A DNA stretch of 64,000 nt from Malachius bipustulatus (lineage: Eukaryota > Arthropoda > Insecta > Coleoptera > Melyridae): positions 7,236,437 to 7,300,436 of the forward strand of contig OU342636.1 in NCBI GenBank assembly GCA_910589415.1. The letters run 5' to 3'. Each line of letters opens with the position of its first letter. Within the stretch, counting starts at the first letter, position 1. A program made the translations under genes and the position numbers. Positions 34,688 through 46,800 of the stretch are shown here, in pieces. The notes under the pieces were generated by a model. It made no database searches and was not told where the DNA came from. It saw only the letters and a list, made by a program, of their open reading frames with translations.

Positions 34688-35819
34688 TGTAACGTACATT
34701 TTGTACGTACCGGCTAAATGCCAGCGACACGGAGACAACGGCGGGCGCGCGCAGTAAGTGAGTGATGGTGGTTTTTAGTGCGACGCAAACACGGCCGGCT
34801 GGCGGCCTCGAGTTTCGTCGACATCGACTGTCGAGTTCCAACTGGAACGCAGGTGCCTGCGTTCTCACCTTTCTTTCTCTCCTGGGAATTCGCGGAAGAA
34901 GGTCCTTGCAAATACCTGTCGCGAATAATATACATAATGGCGTCTTGAACTTACCGTTCAAATATTGGGAACATCACCCACGTTTTTGGTTTGGTGAGTG
35001 AGTGGCGTAAAATGATTTTATTGATTGTGCTAGAATTATACAGATCATATTTTCGTAATGCAGTATGCTATTTTGAATTACAGCTTTTAAATCTGATCGA
35101 GTTTCGCTTCGCATGAAAAATTTTGTCAATCACATTTTGACCTCACTTTATCTTGAGGACGGGACATGATTTATGTACCCGTGGCAAGCAGACTCGATCG
35201 GACGCTTCATTAATCCAAGAGTGTATCTGATACCTAATGAAATTGCAGCTTTTCCGTACCGAGAAGAATTTTACGTACCAAGACGAATTTTCCGTACCGA
35301 GGCAAGTTTACCGTACCAAGGCAGATTTTTTTCTTCATACCAAGGCCCCTTCTTCGTACTGACGAAAGTTCCTGCGAAGTCCACCTTTCGCACCGAAGCA
35401 AGCTCCTGGAGCCAAGCCTGAAGATCCAGTCTACTACCAGCTAGACTTGTACCTCGCTCCGAAGGGCTCCTGACCTAACAATCGTCACCCTCGTACTGGA
35501 GAGCCATACGAAGATAAGTGCCTTGTGAACCATTAGTACACGACCAACTCATTCAGCTCAATCGCACGCTCTTGTTTTTTATTATTTGTTAACCGTGCTC
35601 AAGAGTCTGTGATAGTCACATCTGTGATTTTTTTTTTGTTCTAAATATTCATAACTGTGATTTATTGTAATAAAGAGTACCTGTTGTTCTGCTGACCTGC
35701 TTGTTATTGTTGACCCTCTTAGACTAGCGACTCAACCTACGACCCTTGTTGTCTTTTACTGTCTCATGCTCTCAACGGCTATTTTTCCCCTCTAAGGGTC
35801 TAATAGTTCGTTTCAAGAT
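34684..35819 (+). mobile_element. Solo gypsy-type LTR, copy B, TSD AGAT
   Basis: The LTR spans 34688-35815, starts TGTAACGTACATTTTGTACG and ends TAGTTCGTTTCA. AGAT flanks it on both sides (34684-34687 and 35816-35819), a clean 4-bp target duplication. It has an AATAAAGAGTACC region near 35671. The middle (35265-35400) carries degenerate TTTTCCGTACCRAGRCAR-like repeats instead of the unit seen in copy A. No internal retrotransposon sequence, so it is a recombination product. Confidence 0.85.
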
Positions 35820-36689
35820 TATTATTTACATTTTCCAAAATCGATCCCAATTAAGAAATTTAAAAATAAACAAATTGAAAATTAAATTTAAATTCATTTT
35901 CTGCGTTTTACTGGGAAATAAATATTAAAATTTGCTAATCATCTAAGAAGTCCAACAAGATCACATTATAATATAGGCAGGTTTTCAAAAGATTGTTTAA
36001 AATTAACGTTTTATACGTTGTGAATATGAAAATATACTGCCCTCAGGGGTCTTCCCTGAATGCCTTAAGACTAAAACTGGCCGCAAAATTTTGAACCCTC
36101 CATTACTTAAATTCACTACATGCATTGCGTGATTTTATAATAGTACTCATACGTACAAGGATTTTCTGATAACAGACTTTTATTTGGGATTAACACATCG
36201 TTATGTAAATCCCCAGGATATTCCCATGTCACGAACCCCGTTGGGTGGGAACTCAACGAAGCAGCAAACATCACCACCGTTGGCACTAGAAATGAGACAG
36301 ACTAAAATGAAATAAATTAACAAACTCGACAACGTACGTGAAGTCACTCTCCTAAACATGCAACGAGCATACGGTACCCAGAAGCATCATTTACGGCGTC
36401 GAGTTTGGATATCTCATCCCCTCACCTGTAGATCAATAATTAATAAAAGGAAAACATGCGATTTCATCTACTTATGACGCTCGCATTCACCGGCAATTCG
36501 CACAGTAAAATTCAAGGTATTCGTTTTAGAGGAAGTCCTATCACCAGAACTACTAAAAGATTCGATACGCTCATTTACTTAGTTATGCTTGTTTTCAATA
36601 AGAAAATGCAAATAGAACGTTCTGAAGTACTTTTTGCATAACACATTTGTAAGTGATACTTAAAATCTTGTTCTTTTACGGATCTTATA
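35820..36689. other. No recognisable gene
   Basis: The first part may be the rest of the interrupted gypsy LTR. The remainder is AT-rich with no supported feature. Confidence 0.35.
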
Positions 36690-37982
36690 TGATAGATTTA
36701 GATTTAGATTCATCGTGAGTGGATCATTGTGACAGCTCCACTGCGACCAAAGGTCTGTTGTGGCTCACATCTAGTCTTGCTGACATCAGATCAGTCTATT
36801 TGAGGAAGCTTTCTATCTTGGCTATTGGCAATGTAGTCATGTCTTTCAGTGTAAGAAAGTTATCCCCAAAGGTTTGTAGTTTGGTTCTTCCCACACCGGC
36901 ACACTCGCATAGGATGTGTTTTGCTGTTTCGTCGTCCTCCAAGAACAGGCGTCATTTAGCGCTGGTGATGATTCAACTTGCAGTGCCCAGTATAAGGCTT
37001 TCAGTTCTTCCCTGTTGAGCTCCAATAGTTCTTTGGTCCTTTTTTTCGACGTGACCTCTATAAATGTTTGGTCCAATGGTCCAATATTGGCCAGTTTTGT
37101 CAGTGCTGGAGGACTTTCATCTGAGCCCAGTTTTTTGCAATTGGTGATATGCCAAATACTGGTTCCAGTCCTATAAATTCGGTTTTTGCACCTTTCCTGG
37201 CCAGGAGTCCACAAGTTCGTTCTATCCATATCCAGCATGACCCGGAATCCAGATTAGAGTTAGGTACTTCGTTGCTCCCAGCTAGGGCATTCAGTTCCTT
37301 CTCTTGGACGTGCAGGGGCTGAAGCTAAGGGCTTTTGGAGCCTCTTGGCTATCTGAAAATATCTGTATTGATCTGCGTTGGCAATGCATATTTTCCTGCA
37401 TCTGCGTACAGAGCTCTGATGGCATAGATTTCGGCATGGAAAGTTGTTGCGTGAAGGCCCAGACTCGATAGGACTCTCTTACACTGCTACACACCCCAGC
37501 TCCAGTTCCTGTGGATATCTTGGATCCATCGATGAACTATCTGAAATCTGCTGTGAGGAGTTCATTTCTGCTGTCCTGCTCCCACACGTCTCTTCCCGAG
37601 AGAAGGACATTATAAGCAGAGCGGTTCGTGCTGATCTAAGGCATTATGTCCGAGGGCATACCCAGTAGACTGTGACTTCCTATGTCATCTAGTAACCTGG
37701 TTTTATCGAAGTTATGTGCCTTCGGCAAGCTTGATTCGATATGCAGGCTTTGGCCCCTCTCTTCAAATAAATATAAAGAGGTGGTAAGTGCAGTAGGATT
37801 TCCATAGCCGCCGACGGTGTGGTTTTAATATCACCACAGATGGATAGACAAGCTTGTCCCTGTAAGCCAGAGAGCTTTGCTTTGGCCATGATCTGCTGGC
37901 CTTTTGACCTCCAAGCGGGACTGCCATAAGCAATCATACGTCTCGCGACCGTTACATACAGCCAGTATATTTGTTTGCCCAT
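36690..37982 (-). pseudogene. LINE remnant, second copy of the 2.4-kb family
   Basis: On the minus strand from 37982: KQIYWLYVTVARRMIAYGSP and KAKLSGLQGQACLSICG (RT end), TTPSAAMEILLHLPPL (37830-37780), RNase H pieces with IQIFSDSQEAPKAL (37380-37330), and a decayed C-terminal zinc region near 36960-36890. The 3' end on this strand finishes in repeats of AAATCT (36694-36710 on +), as in the copy at 2417. Frames change several times. Confidence 0.8.
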
Positions 37983-39871
37983 AAAAATTTATCTTATTTG
38001 ACTAAAATGATCTAGGTAGTCCTTATTAGGTACGTAATTCAACAATGACAAAAATCCACAATCTCCATAGAACTGCAGCTAGTTGAGTGCAAAATTTAAA
38101 AATTATTTAGAAATTTATTTCCGATACCTCTGCTTCATTAGTGAAGTATTTCAACTGAATATATAGGCTCGTTAAATACAAGTCGTTATTGTAAAAAAAT
38201 ATTTCCTCGAAAATATAAAATATATTCCTATGAATCTAAACCTGGAAATATTATTTGCACAAAACTGAATTTGCATGTTAAGTCCCTATGACCTACTTAC
38301 AAGTTTCCGGTGCAAAAGGTATATAACACCCTTTGCACAGGATAAAGCAGCCTTATTATATTCTGAGCAAAAAAACTACATTGCAATGTACCGAAATCTC
38401 AAAAATATTTTCAAATAAATAAGCATGCATTTTTTAAACCAGAGTAAACACTAAACAAACTCCATAATTACGAAGACTGGTGAGGAAAATCGAGCCCGGA
38501 TCGAATAGCCACTTTGCATTTCAGGTCAACATTTTCGTTGGGAACCTCGCAAGCTCTTAATAAGCATGCCGTCCAGGTCCGGGACTACGCCCGTCTCAAT
38601 AATGCAGCGCCCCGGCCCCAGAAACACACATCCGCAAACCGCCCCTTTTAAATAATTGACGACCACTATCCACGAGGAGGCCGAGAACGCTTAGAGAGTT
38701 AGATGGGACTCGAATTGCTTCTGGAGAGTATCTACGAGCGCTCGTTCATTGCAAATTACACGTTGCAAGTCATAATGATGCAAAAACATGAGGATTGAAG
38801 TGGGTGTTCCGGAAGATTATCATTCTAATTTTCAGAGGAGAGCACCAATTGTACGTAGATTATAATGTGAAATTGCGAGTTTGAATCGCCTCAAGGATGT
38901 TAGATCATGATTAAGAATTTTCTGTAGTATTTCCTGTAACATTTCTAATTCTCCGGATAGATTAATGGAGAGATTGTAATTTAGCAGTTTTGCCCTGAAA
39001 TATTATTCCTAGAATAGAAAGTCTGGAGTTAAAATACCTCACGCTTAGGCAATGAGCTCACATATCGCAAGAAGACTACATTGAAGGAGCGATTAATATT
39101 TATTGCAGTATTTTAGTTCATAAATTATTTCTTAAAAATGTTCCAAAATCAACGAGAGTTGTGATAACTACCTGAACGTACTGAACGTATCCCTTAAGAT
39201 GTAAAATTTTAATTAATTTTTTCCATTAACATTAACCTTTGTAACATATCTTAAGCATCATTTTATTCCAACAGAATCCAAAAAAAATTTATCGCACTTC
39301 ATTCAAACTTCATTGAAATAGCTATTTTCAATCAATATGTAATAATAAACGGTTGCTTGGATTCTTCGGTGGATCAGGATCGTAATATCGTAAATATTTT
39401 GAACTGCTGTGGTAATTGAGTGACTCATAATAATTTTGGTTCTACTTACATACATGTACAAATTTTTAGACTTCCCACCTACCAACACTTCTCCATATAA
39501 AAATGCCCTAAGGTTCTCGCGCCTCACCCTGTAGGTACTGGGTAACGAACATTAGACTACGCAAAAGCTGTCGTTAAAAACTGATACACATCATAAAAAC
39601 AGTAATGTAACAGTAATTGCTTAATGTAACTATTAAAACAGTTTGTTATCCTTCATTTGTCTAATCCGCTTAGGCAATACATTGTAGAGTTTCATATTTG
39701 GCGAATTCCTCTCTGATTTTACCAGCCTGCAGCGCGAGTAATGACGGCTGTGACATAGCGCATCGAATATTGATGGACATTAGCCACTTTTGATAAACTC
39801 TCTTGCTATGATGTTGGATTTATAAGTTTTTACAAAACTTAATTAGTGTTGGTAATAATTTTAGTGGACTG
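37983..39871. other. No recognisable gene; GC-rich patch 38480-38720
   Basis: The 240-base stretch at 38480-38720 is much GC-richer than its surroundings and shows no repeat in this window. It may be conserved non-coding DNA. The rest is AT-rich and featureless to me. Confidence 0.35.
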
Positions 39872-40446
39872 TATACAGGGTGATCAGTAACTCGCGCACT
39901 CAGAGCATGCTGCGGTAAACTTCACTATTTAAGAGTGGTAAGTTTTCTTACTTCAGTGTTGTAAGTTCTTTTCTTCTAAAGATACGACCATTTTTGTGAA
40001 AAAAGTTGGCGACACTGCACTGAACATGTGAATAAGTTCGGGTTAGATGGTATTGTTATTATTTTCATTTCCATAGCAACAAAGGCATTTGAATATTTTA
40101 TATTATTCTAAGTTGAGTTTAGGCGGTTGCCAAACTTCAATTTTCGTTCAGATTTAGTTAGGTGATTTATCAATTTCCAACATTCTCAATTTATCTGTAA
40201 AGAGGTGTTGTGAAAAAAAATTTGATGAATTATATGGTATCCGTTCCAGACTTTACAGTAGCCTGAATTTTTCAATAATTTTTATCACGGTTATTAAAAA
40301 AAATACCTTCAAACTCGGATGAGGGAAACTCTATAACTTGAAAACTAACCGTTGGATTCAATTTTTTTTTGCAGAATATCCTTAATTTTAATGGGCTCTA
40401 TATCGCCCTGTATCCGGAGTGCGCGAGTTACCGATCATCCTGTATA
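39872..40446. mobile_element. 575-bp TIR element
   Basis: Left end TATACAGGGTGATCAGTAAC and the inverted right end TATACAGGATGATCGGTAAC continue together into CTCGCGCACTC, about 32 bases in all. The interior is non-coding. A TA target duplication is possible. Confidence 0.75.
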
Positions 40447-40533
40447 ATTAAAACCGTATGTGAAACTACAAAAACTCGTCTTTACTTGACTACAGTAATC
40501 TGTTCCTAATAAGATGACAATATTGAATTAAAT

Positions 40534-41512
40534 TATACAGGGTGATTCAGGTTTTACCTTGTTAACTCTAGGGAACAATAGAGAATCGAAAAATAATATG
40601 AGTTTGCTCTACGAAATATGTTCGGGAAATCCTTCGTTAAGAAAATACAGGGTGTTAAAGTTTTAAGAAAAAAATCGTATTTTTGAAATATAAAAAAATT
40701 GGCTGATTGAAATCATTTGAAATTTTGAACATTAGTTATGCTAATTGAAGTACATGATTTGATACTTCCGATGAAAAATTCTTCAATCCAGTGGCGGAGA
40801 TCTGGGTTTGTTCTTACCTTTTTTAATAAATAATTTGCACACCACTGAATTTAATGCAAATTTGTTATTTTTGTTAGATGCCTTATGTTGTTTAGAGAAG
40901 AAAAGTCATCTTACGTTTTTGTCGTAGGACTCACTGTTTCCGAGATACTTCACAATGTAGGAACCCGTACGAGGTAAAATATCATAGGAATCAATGCAAT
41001 AATTGAGCATTTCTAGAAATTAATCATTTTTGTGATCGTTATTGAACCGTCGTATTGCATTACAAAAAGCTTGCATGAGTGCAAACATTGTGGAATATCT
41101 TGAAAACAGTGCGTCCTACAACAACAACGTAAGATGACTTTTCTCCTCTAAACAAAACAAGGTATCTACCATAAATAACCAATTTGCATTAAATTCAGTG
41201 GCGTGCAAATTATTTATTAAAAAAGATAAGAACAAACCCAGATCTCCGCCACTGGATTGAAGAATTTTTCATCGGAAGTATCAAATCATGTACTTCAATT
41301 AGCATAACTATAATGTTCAAAATTTCAAATGATTTCAATCAGCCAATTTTTTTTATATTTCAAAAATACGATTTTTTTCTTAAAACTTTAATACCCTGTA
41401 TTTTCTTAACGAAGGATTTCCCGAACATATTTCGTAGAGCAAACTCATATTATTTTTCGGTTTTCTATCGTTCCTTAGAGTTAACAAGGTAAAACCTGAA
41501 TCACCCTGTATA
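40534..41512. mobile_element. 979-bp palindromic TIR element
   Basis: The left arm (about 40534-40965) and inverted right arm (about 41080-41512) match nearly base for base. They start TATACAGGGTGATTCAGGTT and run through CCAGTGGCGGAGATCTGGG and AGATGACTTTTC-type blocks. Only about 115 bases in the middle are unpaired. Flanks are symmetric AATTA. Each arm also contains an inner TACAGGGTGTTAAAG motif. Confidence 0.9.
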
Positions 41513-41708
41513 ATTCAAAATCAACTTGCTTCGATGCTTGTCATTCAGGGTCACGTATCGTAATGCCGAGCACTCCAATTCACCCTTCATTCCCGTACAG
41601 CGCCAAATGAGTTCAGAAACAAATATGGTTGACACGACGCGAAAGTTTAAATAAACTAAATTATTTATTTATGTTTCTCTTTGCGTGAATTTTTTCCTGT
41701 TTCTGGTG

Positions 41709-42246
41709 TATACAGGGTGGGAAATTTTTGTACTACCCATCATTAGGATCTCGTTAACCGTAAGAGATACAGGGTCGGTTAAATTAGAGAAAAGTTGCGC
41801 TATTTTATGGCCATCTCGAATTCGTCAAAACATGCAAGATATCTGTGACCGTTCCTGAAATACCCTGAAAAAACTGAAAAATCGAGAAATCTTATTTTTG
41901 GAATATCTTTCTTACCATTGGAAATTAATAAATAATTTTTTGTAGCCTTTCATAAGCCGTTATAAGCTATTTATCTGACGTTTCAAAAATTTTCACAGCC
42001 GACTAGATCCCAGAGTTTTCATAGTCAACTTTCGTTTTTCTTATGGCCGCCATATTATTTTTTTATGTCGTTCGATAAGAAAAAAATAATGGAAACCAAA
42101 AGTTAGTTTTACACTTAAAACTGCAAGTGTAAAAACTATTCTTATTGGATTTTCTCAGAGAATATGAAAATACAATATTTTATAGAACGTCCTATTAAAA
42201 AAATAGACGATTTCGTCATTACTGAGTCAAGGAACACCCTGATATA
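41709..42246. mobile_element. TIR element, family of 2052-2416
   Basis: Starts TATACAGGGTGGGAAA and ends GGAACACCCTGATATA, so the outer bases are inverted. 41740-41945 aligns to 2186-2410. Near its right end ACTGAGTCAAGGAACA matches, inverted, the core of the small MITE at 26076. Confidence 0.6.
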
Positions 42247-43660
42247 AAAAAAATTACATCACTAGAAAGTATAAAAATTTTATTTTAAATTAACCTGTTT
42301 TTTCCTTTTTTAAAAACCAAAATCTAAGAATTGTTCTATAATATAAAAATTATTAACTTTTGTAGCTCTTTCAATTATATTTGGAGCTCTTACAAGGGCA
42401 CTAGATACGCAGCATCGCTTCATGTGCCCTATCAATTATAGGCTTAGATGAGCTTACTCATTTGCTCTTGCTCTGTAATGAAGCCATGTCAACTGAAAAT
42501 ACCTTCTATTAATAGGTAAATATGCCAACAAAAAAAATACACTAAAAAATATCCATTGAAGAAGCTGTAAAGAGAAAAGTTGTTTCTTGACCGAATACCT
42601 ACTTAAGCACATATACGTTTTATGGAAATTGCTATTGAAATAACTATCTAATGAAGATGTTGAATTTAATTTTACGACGTCATTGCCCTCGCTAAACAAC
42701 AGATAAGGTAGATAATTATAATAATGAAACGTAATGCGAAGATTGGGAACCGCACGACTGAACGCGAAACTAGATACAGGGTCGGGCAACAGTATTAAAC
42801 CAAGGATATAGCTTCCAAAATACTGATTCAAGAAAAAACTATTTCAAAAGTAGACAGGGTGAGATAGCACATATTTTAAGCCAGTGTTGAAAATTAAATA
42901 CCTCATCTCTTAAAAATATAAGGGCAATTCAATTTTTTATTGCAATTGCAGTTTTTTATAGTATTTTTTTATTATTGGTAACCTATATAATGCTTAGTTG
43001 AGAAACGCTTGAGCGTGCTTAAATTCAATATTTGAAAACGTCTTTTTAAAGGTTGTCCTAGCAACATCAACGTTACCCAAGAAACGATATCGAAATGTCA
43101 AATTGTTAATTGTTTTGATTGGATACAAACTGTTACGTCAAATAAAATTATTAATAGTAGATATTTGAAAATCTTAATTCAAATATTAAGATTTTAAGTA
43201 AGTAAAGTATTCCTGGATATAGGGTCTTAAAATCACCCTCTCTATTTTAGCAGGTGTTGAAGGAGGTAGGTATCACAAGCTTACCCTTCCCAGTTGAAAA
43301 TTTAGGGGTGGTAAGTGACAGACTGAGAGGGTTAAAGCGAGGGGTGAATTTTTTATGTACTAAGTGTAAAACTATCGCACTACTGAGTAAGTGTAATCTA
43401 ATAATCAAAACTGACCTGTTTCGGTTTTTTTTTTAATTCTACAATAATATCAACAGAAAAAATGAGTTTATGCGTTTCAATGTAGACATGATTCAATATA
43501 TTTTTTGCCCAACCCTATGTATTCACTATTCAAATATCTGGCTTTTCCACTACTCTGACGGCACTTCTTCTTATCAATTTGGCGGTGTTAAAAGAATCCA
43601 ATCTGGACTTTCCAGTATTTTTTTTATTAATAACACTCTTATTATTATTACCGTTAATAA
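42247..43660. other. No recognisable gene upstream of the DM9 gene
   Basis: AT-rich, without supported open frames or repeats. It should contain any distal promoter elements of the gene at 43764. Confidence 0.35.
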
Positions 43661-43665
43661 AGAAA

Positions 43666-43673
43666 TATAAAAG
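43666..43673 (+). promoter_or_regulatory. Candidate TATA box of the DM9 gene
   Basis: TATAAAAG lies 98 bases before the start codon, which leaves room for a start site near 43695 and a 5' leader of about 65 bases. No other strong core element was noted. Confidence 0.45.
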
Positions 43674-43763
43674 CAAGAAACATTTATTTGTTAAGACTTT
43701 ACGTGTAAGAAAGCAAACCCATGTGCATGTAATAAGTCGTCTTGCTCAAATAATCACAACGTA

Positions 43764-43848
43764 ATGGATTCGTGTCACTTAAGATGGTTTATTTTCGTCA
43801 GTTTTTTGTTTGCCTTGTCACATTGCGAATTCGCACCTGAAAAGCCGA
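43764..43848 (+). CDS. DM9 gene exon 1 (signal peptide)
   Basis: Starts ATGGATTCG and ends at AAAGCCGA before GTAAGTATTT, a strong donor. It encodes 28 residues plus one base. The start is chosen because the frame opens directly into a hydrophobic leader. Confidence 0.82.
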
Positions 43849-46800
43849 GTAAGTATTTTTATATTTAAGAGTTTAAATAAAAACTTCCAATTTCTATACT
43901 TTGCTCAATAATGCATGCACTTAGATATTCAATATTCGTGCTTAAAAATGGATTCAGAAATGAAACCGCGGCTATAAAGATTACATAATTAGACTTCATT
44001 AATGTGTAAACATTGCAGGTTTTCAGAACACGGTTAATGCTTCGAATTCAACGCAATTTATTTGGAACGTATTCAGTCCTGACGCGCTGAAGAAGAGTAA
44101 AAGAGAGACCGATGTTAATAACAATAATCCAGGTTAGTACCTATGAAACATTATAGTGTAACGAAATATCTAAAAAATTCCCTGGGCCAATTTTCCCGTC
44201 GAAATTGAAAAAAAAGTTCCACTCACGCACAAAAATTCAACCCGGTAAGAACGGTCCTTCTTTTACAAAAGCGATTACAACGGAGAGCGTTACGTCCAGA
44301 AACGCGAATTCGGCAACAAAGCGCTGTTCAATAACAAACCTGAATTTTTTCGAATTTTTCCACAATCTTATTACTATATTTCGGATTTTTCGGCGGCGGA
44401 AAAGCAGTCATTGCACACCGTCGTGAGATTCGTTCGTGATACTAAAATAGATATTTTAATAATTTTCATATTTTTAAATTTCTCCACTTATCTCCTACTC
44501 TCGTCTCATGAGACTATTACTGGCGAGATTTCGATGGGTCCATACCAAAGGACGCCATTCCCGGAGGCTTCAACCTAAAGCAAGGCAAACGCCAGAAGAT
44601 CTATATGGGGCAGGTAAACACGTTGAAAGAAGTTGCTCAGACACAACCCGTCGCAATACACAGCAATGATCCGGCGGTTACTTACAGCTTCGAAGGAGTA
44701 TTCTCAACGAAGGATCATATTAAGGTCAGTAGTTGTGCTGCTTTCTTATGACTTATGACGTAACACTTACAGCCAATATTATAAAGGCTCATTAGGCTAT
44801 CGACGTCAAATGACTTTTATTGACATGGATTTGTAATTTTACTTTCATGTGAAGAATAGATAAATTTAAAGAATTTCCGCTAAGACTCGATACCTTCTTC
44901 AGAAATGGCCTCAGAAATCTGCCCGTTAACTTAATGATTCTTTATAATACCCGCTGTTACTGTTTTATTGTTTTAATAAAAATTTTCCAAATAGGTATGA
45001 TCACAATACGATTTCCCATTCATTAAGTAGTTAGAGAGTGTCCTATAGTGATTATTTTTATACACCGTGTTGCATAGAAAAGGTAACATAGGAAATACGT
45101 GTGAAGAATATTTCAACAATACTTTGAAAATAAATGAAATCCTTTCGAATATACAGTTCCCTTGGAAACTACCAAGTTTCCTAGGATGCTATGCAGTTTC
45201 CTAGGAAACTATCAGCTTTTAAACCAGAGTGGCTTGGATCCTTAATAATATTCACTGTACTGTTTTCCCTATGTTACCTTTCCTATGCAACACAGGGTGG
45301 TATGCTAGAAACTAAATTTCGCATTTGACAGTGCTGTTAACAACGGCACTGTTGTTAAAAATCACTTTGACATGATCATGTGACCATGTTAAATGCTTTA
45401 ACATCGCCATGTCAAATTTCATGTTGACAACGGCGTTAAAGCTGAAATCACCCAATTTGGTATGCTAGAAAGGAAAGTCGAATAGGAACAGTTGAATGTC
45501 AATGTTAAATGGCCATGTTACAATAATCACAGGGTATGGATCGATTAATTATTATTAGCTGTCAAATTTTAGGAATATTTTTAATAAATCCCGTATTATT
45601 CCAGAGTGAAGTGTTTTTTCTATGTTTATTTACATCACAACTAAATATCAACAATCTTGTTCCATGAATTGAAAATTAACCAAATAGGTACCTATACCTA
45701 GTATTTTTATACTATAATTTCAGTTTGAAGTATTTTCTAACCCCTTCTATTATACAAGATCTTAATTAAAAATTGAATAGGTACGTGACAATGGTGGGCA
45801 TATCAGATCTTGAATTTCCAAAATTTTTCTTCCAGAAAGTACCTAGTAACTGTAGAAACACAGCAGGGACGCATTTAGATTGAAAAAAATAACGTAATGT
45901 GTGAACATACTTTACCATGGGCGGAGTAAATAGAGAAATATTTATTATTTTTCCTGCTTGATGTGTATTTTTCATTTAGATTCAGAATAAAATTAAATAA
46001 ATAAAAAACATTTAACCATGGGCAAACCAAACTGGGTTGGTGGAAATGTTATTTAATTAAATTGTTTTTCTTGCTTGATGTTTACTACTTTGAAACGTTT
46101 ACGTTTGTTATTATTTGTTACAACAGAACACAACTAACAGTATAGATCATGCGCATGCGTTCAGTAGGCACTAGCCAACATCTAACAACGCGAAACCAAA
46201 ATCGACTTCGACCATCTCGGATCGCCGATTAATTACGAAATTGAACTTCGGTTCGGCTTCGATCTAGCTCGTGAATTGTTCTTAGCCTGTAATCAGTGTG
46301 ATCAGCGAATATACAACGTTGCCGCTATTGTTCATGTTACATTTTTAACACGATGATGTTACCTAACAACAGTGTCAAATCATGAATATTTCGTTCTAGC
46401 ATACCGAATCGATTTTAACAACAACGTCAGATTGACATCGGTGTTACGTTAACAACGCCAAATGAGATTTTCTAGCATACCACCCACAGTGTATAATATT
46501 TTAAACAACGGAGTGAAAAAATTCATCACTCTTTGATAGTTAAAAATATCAGAATTAAACTAATCAATTACTTAGATAAAGACGTCTTATTAATAATTTT
46601 TTACCGAAAGGGAAATCATACGGTCCAATATGATCTCCCACCAATACCACATACAGGGTGATCCATTTTAATCTGACCAGGGAAATATTTCGGAATTGTG
46701 GGGTTATTGAAAAAAAAGTTTTCAACAAAAGTTGTATCGTTGTTAGGGGGACGTAGTTTGGGGGCATAATCATCCCCCCTCTCCACCACCCCTCGCGGGA

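Noticed and set aside
34671..34961. Minus-strand frames over the LTR start (also at 6655-6963 and 53726-54176)
   Set aside because: They are shadows of the GC-richer LTR region shared by three copies and do not encode a recognisable protein.
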